A DNA stretch of 64,000 nt from Paenibacillus durus (GTDB lineage Bacteria > Bacillota > Bacilli > Paenibacillales > Paenibacillaceae), in assembly GCF_000756615.1 (NCBI RefSeq), contig NZ_CP009288.1, positions 1,674,001-1,738,000 on the forward strand, read 5' to 3'. This document shows positions 26,412 through 34,728 of the stretch, one piece after another (position 1 is the stretch's first letter; every line of letters starts with the position of its first letter). The notes beneath the pieces are model-generated. The model did no database searches. It was given only the letters and a program-made list of their open reading frames with translations, and had not been told where the DNA came from. The position numbers and the translations under genes were made by a program.

Positions 26412-26453
26412 CATAAGCAATTGATATTTAACAATATATATTATATATAATAT
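26412..26453 (+). promoter_or_regulatory. Putative operator, site C (before GntR paralog 2)
   Basis: CATAAGCAATTGATATTTA (26412-26430) continues into an AT-rich dyad (26430-26453) ending in ATTATATATAAT (26440-26451). The first part recurs before moaA and the second before LysR (one mismatch in 24). It lies 50-90 bases before the GntR start, so autoregulation is likely. Confidence 0.6.
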
Positions 26454-26505
26454 AGTTTTTTTAGGGACAGGAAGCCGAACCCGGACAGGCAAGGAGTGAA
26501 TACAA

Positions 26506-27198
26506 ATGACGCAGCAGCCCGACAAGCTAGTTAAAGAAACAACAGCCATGGCCGTCTATAAAAGATTGTTTGACTACGTAATGAGCGGCCAGTTTGAACC
26601 GGGTATATGGATCAGGGAGCGCCAGCTCAAGGAGATGCTTGGTGTCAGCAGTACACCGATCAGGGAAGCGTTGAGAATGCTTGTACAGGAGCAGGTGCTT
26701 GAATTGGTCCCCCATCACGGCGTCCGTATCAAAGAATACTCTACGAAAGAAATCCAGGATTATTACGAGCTTCGCGCCGAGCTTGAGGGTCTTGCTGCGG
26801 AGCTCGCGGCCGAGCGGGGAAGCAAGCTTATGTTCGGCAAGATGGAGGAGATTCTCTACCTGCACCGGACATTTGAGACGGAACGCTCCGATGAAGCGGT
26901 TGAGCTAAATAACCAGTTCCATGATCTCATCGTGGAGGCCAGCGGAAATCTCTCGTTAAAAAATACGCTCCAGCATTTAAGAGTGGGGATTAACTGGATT
27001 CAAGTCATGGCATGGAGCCGCAATAAGGACCGGCATTTCAGCACCTTCCATCAGCACCAGGGCGTTCTGGATGCGTTGATGGCCCGGAACCCGAAGCTGG
27101 CCCGTTCCCGGATGCAGGAGCATGTATGGGATTCCATTAAACTCATCATAGATCCGCCAGGCACGCTGCAAATGGCAGGAGAACTTCGAAAAAGTTAA
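26506..27198 (+). CDS. GntR-family (FCD) transcriptional regulator, paralog 2
   Basis: A 230-residue paralog of the regulator at 18094. The DNA-binding part (WIRERQLKEMLGVSSTPIREALRMLVQE) is nearly identical, so both should recognise the same or very similar sites. FCD histidines are kept (NNQFHDLIVEASG, HQHQGVLDAL, MQEHVWDSI). It precedes the monooxygenase by 33 bases and is probably co-transcribed with it, which makes it the likely local regulator of the catabolic genes. Confidence 0.88.
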   Translation: MTQQPDKLVKETTAMAVYKRLFDYVMSGQFEPGIWIRERQLKEMLGVSSTPIREALRMLVQEQVLELVPHHGVRIKEYSTKEIQDYYELRAELEGLAAELAAERGSKLMFGKMEEILYLHRTFETERSDEAVELNNQFHDLIVEASGNLSLKNTLQHLRVGINWIQVMAWSRNKDRHFSTFHQHQGVLDALMARNPKLARSRMQEHVWDSIKLIIDPPGTLQMAGELRKS

Positions 27199-27231
27199 AC
27201 GGATGGTACGGAAGGGAGAGGTGACGCATCT

Positions 27232-28497
27232 ATGGAGACGCCTAAGAACGAAGTGAAGACAGACGTATGCATTGTTGGAGCCGGTCCTGCCGGAATGCTG
27301 CTCGGCTTGCTGCTCGCCAAACAGGGAATTAACGTGATCGTACTGGAGAAGAATGCGGACTTTCACAGGGAATATCGCGGGGAAATTACCCAGCCGCGTT
27401 TTGTCCAGATGATGAAGCAGCTTAACCTGCTTGACTATATCGAGAGCCACGACCATGTGAAGATCAATGAAGTGGTTGTATTCCACGATCATAAGGAAAT
27501 CATGCAGCTTTCCTTTGATACCTTAATTGATGAGGAGAGCTACTGTGCCAGACTGACCCAGCCGACGATGCTTGCAGCCCTCTTGGAGAAGGCACGGCAC
27601 TACCCGAACTTTAAGCTCCTGTTTAATACGAAAGTGAAAGACCTGATTAAAGACGGCGACAAAATCATCGGCGTTCATGCGGTGAGAACAGCAGGGGATT
27701 CTACAAACGCGGAGGAGCTGGCGGAGGAAGGGGAATTCGATATTCGCGCGGCGGTAACGGTAGCCGTGGACGGCCGGAATTCAACGATGGAAAAGCTCGC
27801 CGGCTTCGAGCTGGACCTCGACTATTATGTGAATGACCTGCTGTGGTTCTCTTTTGAGAAACCGGAGTCATGGGACTATAACATTTACCACTTCTACTTC
27901 CAGAAAAACTACAATTATCTTTTCCTGCCCAAGCTGGGCGGACTCATCCAATGCGGAATTTCGCTCACAAGGGGCGAGTTTCAGAAAATCAAGGAAGAAG
28001 GCATTGAAGCCTTCAAAAGCCGGATTCTCGAAGACCTGCCCATTCTTAAACCTTATGTGGAGCCGATGGAAGACTTCAAGTCCTTTGTTCTCTTGTTATG
28101 CAAAATGCGGTATGTCAAGGACTGGGCCAAGGACGGCTGCCTGCTGATCGGCGATGCCGCCCACTGCGTCACTCCCTGGGGAGCGGTTGGCAGCACACTA
28201 GCGATGGGGACCGCAATTATTGCGGCGGATGTGATTTATAAAGGGTTCCGTACCGGCGACCTGTCGCTTGAAACGCTGAAGCAGGTTCAGGCCAGACGCA
28301 AGGACGAGGTGAAGATGATTCAGAATCTTCAGGTAACTCTGGAAAGATTCCTGACCCGGGAGCCCGTCAAGAAGGATCTGGCCCCTCATATTTTCAGCAT
28401 TTGCACCAAGCTCCCGGACATCACGGATACGTACAAGCGCCTTTATACGCGAGAGAAGCCGCTCGACATTGATCCATCGTTTGTTTTTGCCGACTAA
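27232..28497 (+). CDS. FAD-dependent aromatic-ring monooxygenase (class A)
   Basis: A 421-residue flavoprotein hydroxylase. The N-terminal FAD dinucleotide fold is VCIVGAGPAGMLLGLLLAKQG, the second FAD motif is AVDGRNSTMEKLAGF, and LIGDAAHCVTPWGAVG is the GD motif binding the FAD ribityl. The family uses NAD(P)H and O2 to hydroxylate electron-rich rings, often with decarboxylation (as 6-hydroxynicotinate 3-monooxygenase does). In context a hydroxylated pyridine carboxylate is the most plausible substrate. It is not closely like the urate hydroxylase HpxO as I remember it, though a urate role cannot be excluded. GGGAGAGGTGA ribosome site. Confidence 0.85.
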   Translation: METPKNEVKTDVCIVGAGPAGMLLGLLLAKQGINVIVLEKNADFHREYRGEITQPRFVQMMKQLNLLDYIESHDHVKINEVVVFHDHKEIMQLSFDTLIDEESYCARLTQPTMLAALLEKARHYPNFKLLFNTKVKDLIKDGDKIIGVHAVRTAGDSTNAEELAEEGEFDIRAAVTVAVDGRNSTMEKLAGFELDLDYYVNDLLWFSFEKPESWDYNIYHFYFQKNYNYLFLPKLGGLIQCGISLTRGEFQKIKEEGIEAFKSRILEDLPILKPYVEPMEDFKSFVLLLCKMRYVKDWAKDGCLLIGDAAHCVTPWGAVGSTLAMGTAIIAADVIYKGFRTGDLSLETLKQVQARRKDEVKMIQNLQVTLERFLTREPVKKDLAPHIFSICTKLPDITDTYKRLYTREKPLDIDPSFVFAD

Positions 28498-28519
28498 CCG
28501 CCGAAAGGGAGAGCCGCTT

Positions 28520-29335
28520 ATGTTCATTACAAAATATGACGAGCATCTGCACATTGTCAACCAATACCATCATTCCGTTCAGGCCGGACAGGTTGCGCGC
28601 CGCTGGGGAAATGGGCAATTCCGGCGTCCGGATCATTTTGAGTCGATGTGTTTGGCCGTCGAGAAGCATGACATCGGCTGGGTGGAGTCGGACACGAAAA
28701 TACTGTTCAACCCGGAAACCGGACAACCCGTTCCATTCTTAAGCGTCAACCTGCTCCAGCATGTCGAGTTCTACGGCAAGGGATATGAGCAGGTCAGGGA
28801 CGAAGACCCGTATGCCGGACTGCTCGTGGGCATGCACTGGATCGGTCTGTACACCAACCGGTTCGGGTATGATCCGTCGTTTACATTTAAAATTCCAGGT
28901 GAACTGGCCTCGCTTATTGACGAGAATACGATCAGACAGCAGAAGGAATGGGTCGATCTGAAGATGGCCCTGTGGAACCGCGCGGAGCGAAGAAGTCTGT
29001 TTGAAGATAACCTGTGGATGAACTATGAATTGGTACAGATGATGGACCGCTTGTCCCAGTACGTATCTATGCTTACTCAGGACACGAAGGAGAAGTGGGT
29101 TCTTGGTCCGGTTCGCCGGACGCTTGGTTCCGAGGGTGAAATGATTACGGTTCAGGGGCAGGGGGACGGCCGTGTTGCCGTCGATCCGTTCCCGTTCGAT
29201 TCGGTTGTGGAAACGACTGTGCTGCGGCGCAAAATTCCCGATACCCGCTACGCTTCGCATGAGGAGCTTTATAAAGTGATGGAGAAGGCCGAGACCGAGG
29301 AGGTTGTCTGGAAGCTGGTTCCGGCAGAAGCTTGA
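28520..29335 (+). CDS. DUF3891 family protein with HD-like motif
   Basis: A 271-residue protein of the DUF3891 family, unknown function. Features include the start MFITKYDEHLHIVNQYHHSVQ, with histidines where HD proteins have their first ligand, the pair CLAVEKHDIGWVES (HD), and DPYAGLLVGMHWIGLYTNRFG with a third histidine. The H...HD...H...D order resembles HD-domain metalloenzymes, which include phosphohydrolases and diiron oxygenases. It starts 22 bases after the monooxygenase with AAAGGGAGAG, so it belongs to the pathway operon. A catalytic role in ring opening or in processing an intermediate is inference. Confidence 0.8.
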   Translation: MFITKYDEHLHIVNQYHHSVQAGQVARRWGNGQFRRPDHFESMCLAVEKHDIGWVESDTKILFNPETGQPVPFLSVNLLQHVEFYGKGYEQVRDEDPYAGLLVGMHWIGLYTNRFGYDPSFTFKIPGELASLIDENTIRQQKEWVDLKMALWNRAERRSLFEDNLWMNYELVQMMDRLSQYVSMLTQDTKEKWVLGPVRRTLGSEGEMITVQGQGDGRVAVDPFPFDSVVETTVLRRKIPDTRYASHEELYKVMEKAETEEVVWKLVPAEA

Positions 29336-29423
29336 GCATGGATTCCATACCGGACCTGCATATATATCGGCATTTTGCAAGTTTGTCTGACCTGCGGTTG
29401 TAAATGACAAGGAGGGAAATGGC

Positions 29424-29795
29424 ATGGCCAAAATTTTAATTCATCTTACACATGGACCTGAAGCGCCGACTCAGGCCGATCGGGCGTTTCTTATCGCCAA
29501 GACCGCCATTCAGGAAGGACATTTCGTCTCTATGTTTCTTGCAGGGAGCGCCGTTCAGCTTCTGCGCGACGACATCCTGGACAGCGTGATCGGAGTGGGA
29601 GACGGCGTGACGACAGTACGCGAATCCTATGATGCAATTATTCAAGGCGGAGGGGCCATTTATCTCTCCCGGATATCCTGCGGAGCGCGGGGGATGACGG
29701 AGAAGGAGCTAAGCGGCAAGCAGGCCCAGCTTGCGGAACCGAATGTGCTGGTGCGTCTGACCGTCGATCATGACCGGGTTATTACCTACGGATAA
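29424..29795 (+). CDS. DsrE-like small protein
   Basis: A 123-residue DsrE/DsrF-fold protein: MAKILIHLTHGPEAPTQADRAFLIAKTAIQEGH, then an alternation of strands and helices, and YLSRISCGARGMTEKEL with a single cysteine at the place of the reactive cysteine of DsrE proteins. Known members handle sulfane sulfur or serve as adaptors. No sulfur-transfer partners are near. It could supply sulfur for the molybdenum centre of the hydroxylases or stabilise an intermediate; both are guesses. Ribosome site AAGGAGGG. Confidence 0.75.
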   Translation: MAKILIHLTHGPEAPTQADRAFLIAKTAIQEGHFVSMFLAGSAVQLLRDDILDSVIGVGDGVTTVRESYDAIIQGGGAIYLSRISCGARGMTEKELSGKQAQLAEPNVLVRLTVDHDRVITYG

Positions 29796-29807
29796 GGAGG
29801 ATTGCTC

Positions 29808-30503
29808 ATGGCGCGAATCTGGGACAACTATCTGGATGAACGGGACAAGAGGGTATATGCGAAGGCCGGTCTTGGCCATGCGATGGGCATCGGCAGCCGT
29901 CCGGCCCTGATTATTGTAGATGTGCAGTACGGATTCACAGGAGATTCACCGGAGAGTATCGAGGAATCCATTCAGAAATATCCGACAAGCTGCGGGGAAA
30001 GCAGTTGGGAAGCAATTGCCCATATCAAGGAACTGCTCACGGCCGCAAGGCAGGCAGGAATTCCGGTGTTCTTCACGATTATTGAGGGCAGCAGGTCCGC
30101 GCCGAATGACCGGATTGCCATTAAAGGCAACATTTTTGATCACCCCGAGCTGCTTGAAGGCGCAAAGGGAGCGCAGGTGGTCAGCGAGCTTGAACCGCAG
30201 TACGGCGAAATCGTCATCTCCAAAAAGAAGCCGAGCGCGTTCTTCGGAACGCCGCTGATGTCATACCTGACAGCCCGTCATGTCGATTCGGTCATCGTGA
30301 CGGGTTGTACGACAAGCGGCTGTGTGCGCGCTTCTGTCATTGATGCCTTTTCCAACAACTTCAAAGTCATTGTGCCGGAGGAATGCGCGTTTGACCGCGG
30401 CATTGCCTCTCATGCGATCAATCTCTTCGATATGCAGCAGAAATATGCGGATGTCGTGCCGGTAGCCGAAGTAATCGCGGAACTGAAACCATTGAGCGTT
30501 TAA
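29808..30503 (+). CDS. Isochorismatase-family amidohydrolase (N-carbamoylsarcosine-amidase type)
   Basis: A 231-residue cysteine hydrolase. The catalytic triad is visible: Asp in LIIVDVQYGF, Lys in ISKKKPSAFFGTPL, Cys in VTGCTTSGCVRASV (the first or second Cys, GCVRAS being the usual site). The N-terminal extension (RIWDNYLDERDKRVYAKAGLG) is like N-carbamoylsarcosine amidase and the maleamate amidase NicF. In a nicotinate-type pathway the expected reaction is maleamate to maleate plus ammonia; in a purine/creatinine pathway it would be N-carbamoylsarcosine. ATG 29808 after AAGGAGG. Confidence 0.85.
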   Translation: MARIWDNYLDERDKRVYAKAGLGHAMGIGSRPALIIVDVQYGFTGDSPESIEESIQKYPTSCGESSWEAIAHIKELLTAARQAGIPVFFTIIEGSRSAPNDRIAIKGNIFDHPELLEGAKGAQVVSELEPQYGEIVISKKKPSAFFGTPLMSYLTARHVDSVIVTGCTTSGCVRASVIDAFSNNFKVIVPEECAFDRGIASHAINLFDMQQKYADVVPVAEVIAELKPLSV

Positions 30504-30557
30504 TAGGACAAGCAGCCGTTAACCAATAAACTTGGGCAGCAGAAATGGAGGATACTT

Positions 30558-30992
30558 ATGGAGGTTCAGGGTGAAGTAAAGGTGAAGGCGGGAAAAGAAG
30601 CGGTGTGGAAGGCGCTTAACGATCCGGATGTGCTGAAAAAGGCCACACCCGGCTGCAATTCGATTACGGAGACGGAGCCGGATACGTACAAGGCCGATAT
30701 TACGATCGGAATTGCGGCGGTGCGCGGCAGCTATGAAGCGGAGATTAAAATTCTCGACAAGGATGAGCCGGAGAATTACCGCCTTGTCATGAAGGCGAAC
30801 AGTCCGGCCGGATTCATTGAAGGCGACGCCCGCGTTGAGCTTCAGTCCGAGAGCGATTCGGTGACGATTATCAAATATGACGGAACGGCCCAGGTGGGCG
30901 GCCTGATTGCCGGAGTGGGCCAGCGCATTCTGTCCGGGATCGGCAAGATGATTGTGAAAGACTTCTTCAAGAAGCTTGCGAAGGAAGTGTAG
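30558..30992 (+). CDS. CoxG-like SRPBCC protein of molybdenum hydroxylase operon
   Basis: A 144-residue START/SRPBCC-fold protein: VKVKAGKEAVWKALNDPDVLKKATPGCNSI is the CoxG hallmark, and the end GQRILSGIGKMIVKDFFKKL is the conserved C-terminal helix. CoxG anchors CO dehydrogenase to membranes in Oligotropha and is common beside molybdenum hydroxylases of other substrates. It precedes the FAD subunit by 21 bases. Confidence 0.9.
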   Translation: MEVQGEVKVKAGKEAVWKALNDPDVLKKATPGCNSITETEPDTYKADITIGIAAVRGSYEAEIKILDKDEPENYRLVMKANSPAGFIEGDARVELQSESDSVTIIKYDGTAQVGGLIAGVGQRILSGIGKMIVKDFFKKLAKEV

Positions 30993-31013
30993 GGAAGGGA
31001 GGAGCCGCATACA

Positions 31014-31886
31014 ATGAAACCCGCAGCGTTCGATTATTATAAACCGGAAACATTGGATGAAGCCTTATCGCTACTGGATGAGTTCGGATATGACGCCAAA
31101 ATTTTGGCGGGAGGGCAAAGCCTGATTCCGATGATGAATATGCGGCTGGCCAGACCGCCGGTTCTGATTGATATTAACGGCGTTCCGGGCATGACCGGAA
31201 TTGAAGTCGGCGACAGCGAGATTGTCATCGGGGGGCTGACCCGTCATTACATGGTGGAGCACTCCGCAGAGATTCGAAGCAGCTGCCCGATGCTCGCGGA
31301 AGGCATTAAGCTGATCGGGCATTCGCAGATTCGCTCTCGTGGAACGATTGGCGGCAGCATCGTGCACGCGGACCCTACGGCGGAGCTTCCGGTTATGCTG
31401 ACTGCGCTGGGCGGGAAAGTAACCGTCGTGTCGAGCGGCGAAGAGCGGGAATTGACTCCGGAGGAGCTGTTCCTGACCTATATGACGACAACGATTGAAC
31501 CTAATGAAATTGTCAAATCCGTGCATTTTCCCGTTATTGCGGAACGGACAGGCCATGCGATTGAAGAGTTTACCCTGCGCAGCGGCGACTTCGCGATCAT
31601 TATCGCCGCAGCTTCCGTTACGCTGGATGAGGAAGGTCTGATAGAGAGCGCTGCGCTCTGCATCGGCGGAGTGGACGGCGTTCCGGTCAAGCTGGACGAT
31701 GTCACCGACGAGCTGATCGGCCACGCTCCGAGCGATGAGTTGTTCGAGGAGAGCTGCGCGCCAATCACGGATATGGTCGAGCCGGAGAAGGATATTCACG
31801 CCAGCGTGGAGTACCGCAAGGATTTGTGCGTGGCGCTAAGCCGCCGAGTGCTGAAGAAAGCCGCAGACGAGGCAAAACTGGCCTGA
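31014..31886 (+). CDS. Molybdenum hydroxylase FAD-binding (medium) subunit
   Basis: A 290-residue CoxM/XdhB-type subunit. MKPAAFDYYKPETLDEALSLL opens it; the FAD pyrophosphate loops AGGQSLIPMMNMR and RGTIGGSIVHADPTAELP are present. Electrons pass from the molybdenum site through the Fe-S subunit to this FAD. Only one FAD subunit is encoded here although two large subunits are, so it may be shared. Confidence 0.93.
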   Translation: MKPAAFDYYKPETLDEALSLLDEFGYDAKILAGGQSLIPMMNMRLARPPVLIDINGVPGMTGIEVGDSEIVIGGLTRHYMVEHSAEIRSSCPMLAEGIKLIGHSQIRSRGTIGGSIVHADPTAELPVMLTALGGKVTVVSSGEERELTPEELFLTYMTTTIEPNEIVKSVHFPVIAERTGHAIEEFTLRSGDFAIIIAAASVTLDEEGLIESAALCIGGVDGVPVKLDDVTDELIGHAPSDELFEESCAPITDMVEPEKDIHASVEYRKDLCVALSRRVLKKAADEAKLA

Positions 31887-31912
31887 CAGGAAGAAAGGGA
31901 GGATGAGCGTCC

Positions 31913-32422
31913 ATGACGGAAAAAACCGCGGAATCGAACCGGTTGAAGACGATAACGTTAAAGGTCAACCATAAGGAATACACGGTTGATGTGGAGCCTC
32001 GCATGCTGTTGTCCGATGTCCTGCGCGACATCCTCAGACTTACGGGTACGCATGTGGGCTGTGAGCACGGCGTATGCGGAGCCTGTACGATTACAATGGA
32101 CGGACGGCCCGTCCGGTCCTGTCTCGTGTTCGGCGTGCAAGCGGATCAGGCGGACATCGTGACGGTTGAAGGACTGGAAAGCGAGGACGGGGAGCTTCAT
32201 CCGCTGCAAAAGGGCTTCTGGGAGAAGCACGGACTGCAATGCGGATTTTGCACGCCGGGCATGCTGATGACGGCTTGTCATCTGCTTGAGCATAATCCGG
32301 ACCCGAGCCGTGAGGAAATCCGCGAGGCGATCTCCGGCAACTTATGCCGCTGTACAGGATATCAGGGGATTGTCGATGCGGTGGAATACGCGGCTAAAGA
32401 AATGAGGGAAAGGGCGGAGTGA
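31913..32422 (+). CDS. Molybdenum hydroxylase [2Fe-2S] (small) subunit
   Basis: A 169-residue subunit with both clusters intact: CEHGVCGACTITMDG...C for the ferredoxin domain and LQCGFCTPGM plus GNLCRCTGYQG for the helical domain. It is the same family as the decayed remnant at 4305-4517. AAGGGAGGATGAGCG precedes ATG 31913. The stop is one base away from the start of the large subunit gene. Confidence 0.95.
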   Translation: MTEKTAESNRLKTITLKVNHKEYTVDVEPRMLLSDVLRDILRLTGTHVGCEHGVCGACTITMDGRPVRSCLVFGVQADQADIVTVEGLESEDGELHPLQKGFWEKHGLQCGFCTPGMLMTACHLLEHNPDPSREEIREAISGNLCRCTGYQGIVDAVEYAAKEMRERAE

Positions 32423-32423
32423 C

Positions 32424-34718
32424 ATGTCGATTGGGGCAAGTCTGAAACGGCTGGAGGATTATAATCTCTTAACGGGCAGAGGGCAATATGTCGGCGATCT
32501 GCAATTTTCGGATCAATGCGAAGCCGTGATCATCCGCTCCCCGCATGCGCATGCGATCATTCGTTCCATCGACGTAGAAGAGGCCCGGGGCTTTGACGGG
32601 GTGCTCCTGATTCTGACGGCGTCCGACCTGCCGGACGACCTGCGTCCGATCCCGATGCGGCTGTCTCCGGACCCGATCCTTGAAAAGGCTCTGCAATATC
32701 CGCTGGCAAAAGACCGCGTCCGTTACGTGGGCGACCCGGTGGCCGTTATTGTGGCGAAGAACCGCTATATGGCCGAGGACGCCGCAGATTTAATCAAAAT
32801 CGAATATGAAGTGCTGCCTCCGGTTACGGATGCGGTTCAATCGCTGGAGCCGGAGGCGCCGATCCTTCATCCCGATGCGGGTACGAATGAAATGTACCTG
32901 ATTCACGGCAAGAAGGGGGATGCGGCGGAGCGGCTGAAGACATGCGAGCATGTACTGGAGGAGGAGCTTTACGTGCAGCGGCACTCCGGCATTCCGATGG
33001 AAACGAGAGGGCTGCTTGCGCTATGCGATGAGGACGAGCGGCTGACGGTATACGGAGCCGCGAAGGTTGTTCATTTCAATCATCAGCTGATGGCGCGGCT
33101 CCTAAATAAGAATATCGACGAAATCCGGCTGGTCGAAACGGATTGCGGCGGCGGCTTCGGGCCGCGCGGCGAATTTTACCCGGAAGACTATTTAATCCCG
33201 TTCGCCGCCATGCGGCTGAAGCGTCCGGTTAAATGGATCGAGGACCGTCTGGAGCATTTCAAAGCGACCAACCACTCCAGAGAACAGAAGCACCGGGTAA
33301 CGGTCGGCTTTGACGGCGATGGACGGATTTATGCGCTGCGGGATGAAGTCTTCTTCGACCAGGGCGGGTATATCCGAACGCATGGCACGACCGTGCCGTC
33401 TCTGACCCAGGCTATGTTGCCCGGGCCTTACGATTTCAGCGACATTGAAATCGTAACGCATCTGGTATTGACCAACAAGACGCCGGTTGGAACGTACCGC
33501 GGGCCGGGACGGTTCGAGGGGACGTTTGTCCGCGAGCGGGTCATCGACATGGTCGCCGCGCATTTGAAGCTGGACCCCACTGTAGTCAGGGAACGAAATT
33601 ACATTCGTCCCGAACAGATGCCCTACAGCAACGGGCTGTCCGCTCTCGGTCAAGTCATTGAATATGACAGCGGCGACTATGCCGAGACGCTTGACCGCGC
33701 CCGGAAGTTCATGGGCTGGGACGAGTTCGCCGGGAAGCAGTCCAGGGCCAGGCAGGAAGGCCGCTTTATCGGCCTTGGCTTTGCTTCCTTTGTGGAAAAG
33801 TCGGGCTTTGGCCCGTGGGAATTTGCCGAGGTGGAGATGCGGCCGGACGGCCGGGTGATTTGCAAGACCGGCCTGACGGAGGTCGGTCAGGGGATTACAA
33901 CGACACTGGCGCAAATTTGCAGCGATCAGCTTGGCATTCCTTACGGCGATGTCAGCGTCGTTCACGGCGATACCGCGCTTGTGGAGAAGGGCAACGGCTC
34001 ATTCGCCACGCGCGGAGCGGTTGTTGGCGGATCGGCCGCCTGGCACGCGGCCGGATTGTTGAAAGAGAAGCTGCTGAACATTGCGGCCGGGCAGCTTGAG
34101 GTTCCGGCGGACATGCTCGCCCTCAAGAACGGGGGGGTAGTGTACGCCGAGACGGGGCAGGCGGCCATGCCGCTGGAGGAATTGCTGCCTGTTTGCTCGG
34201 ACCTTGGCATTTCGCTGTGTGAGAAATACACGTTCCATATTGAGCATATGACTTACCCATACGGCTGCCACGCAGCCGAAGTGGAGCTTGATCCCGACAC
34301 GGGGGCGCTGCAAATTCTGAATTATTATATTGCCTATGATCTCGGCAAAGCGATCAACCCGATGCTCGTGGAGGGCCAGCTCATTGGCGGAATGGCCCAG
34401 GGACTCGGAGGCGCCATTTACGAGAATCTGAAATATGATGAAATCGGGCAGCTTGTATCCGGCAGCTTCATGGATTATCTGATTCCAACCTCGATGGAAG
34501 TGCCGGAGGTTACAACCGAAATTCTGGAGAACTATCCTTCGCCGCTGAATCCGCTAGGGGTAAAGGGCGCGGGAGAAGGCGGAACGGTAGCCGTAGCTCC
34601 CGCGATTGCCAATGCAATCGTAAACGCGCTGCAGGAATACGCTATTCCGATTACGTCTCTCCCCCTTCGGCCCGAACGGATCCGTGAGGCGCTCAAACAA
34701 ATGAAGCCGGAGAGGTGA
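32424..34718 (+). CDS. Molybdenum hydroxylase large (Mo-cofactor) subunit 1
   Basis: A 764-residue CoxL/XdhA-type catalytic subunit. IGASLKRLEDYNLLTGRGQYVGDL is the family start; cofactor and active-site segments ETDCGGGFGPRG, VGTYRGPGRFEG, TEVGQGITT and GVKGAGEGG (with the catalytic glutamate) are present. The form-I CO dehydrogenase active-site loop with Cys (AYxCSFR) is absent, so it is not a true CO dehydrogenase. Likely hydroxylates an N-heterocycle (nicotinate-, purine- or isoquinoline-like). Starts 1 base after the small-subunit stop. Confidence 0.92.
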   Translation: MSIGASLKRLEDYNLLTGRGQYVGDLQFSDQCEAVIIRSPHAHAIIRSIDVEEARGFDGVLLILTASDLPDDLRPIPMRLSPDPILEKALQYPLAKDRVRYVGDPVAVIVAKNRYMAEDAADLIKIEYEVLPPVTDAVQSLEPEAPILHPDAGTNEMYLIHGKKGDAAERLKTCEHVLEEELYVQRHSGIPMETRGLLALCDEDERLTVYGAAKVVHFNHQLMARLLNKNIDEIRLVETDCGGGFGPRGEFYPEDYLIPFAAMRLKRPVKWIEDRLEHFKATNHSREQKHRVTVGFDGDGRIYALRDEVFFDQGGYIRTHGTTVPSLTQAMLPGPYDFSDIEIVTHLVLTNKTPVGTYRGPGRFEGTFVRERVIDMVAAHLKLDPTVVRERNYIRPEQMPYSNGLSALGQVIEYDSGDYAETLDRARKFMGWDEFAGKQSRARQEGRFIGLGFASFVEKSGFGPWEFAEVEMRPDGRVICKTGLTEVGQGITTTLAQICSDQLGIPYGDVSVVHGDTALVEKGNGSFATRGAVVGGSAAWHAAGLLKEKLLNIAAGQLEVPADMLALKNGGVVYAETGQAAMPLEELLPVCSDLGISLCEKYTFHIEHMTYPYGCHAAEVELDPDTGALQILNYYIAYDLGKAINPMLVEGQLIGGMAQGLGGAIYENLKYDEIGQLVSGSFMDYLIPTSMEVPEVTTEILENYPSPLNPLGVKGAGEGGTVAVAPAIANAIVNALQEYAIPITSLPLRPERIREALKQMKPER

Positions 34719-34728
34719 TCCCAGCGAG

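Noticed and set aside
27232..28497. FAD monooxygenase as the missing urate hydroxylase HpxO
   Set aside because: Class A flavoprotein motifs are shared by many hydroxylases, and the rest of the sequence does not resemble HpxO as I know it. Operon context points to an aromatic pathway.
32424..34718. Carbon monoxide dehydrogenase (CoxL form I)
   Set aside because: CoxG/CoxM/CoxS/CoxL-like order is suggestive, but the AYxCSFR active-site loop is absent, so a heterocycle hydroxylase is more likely.
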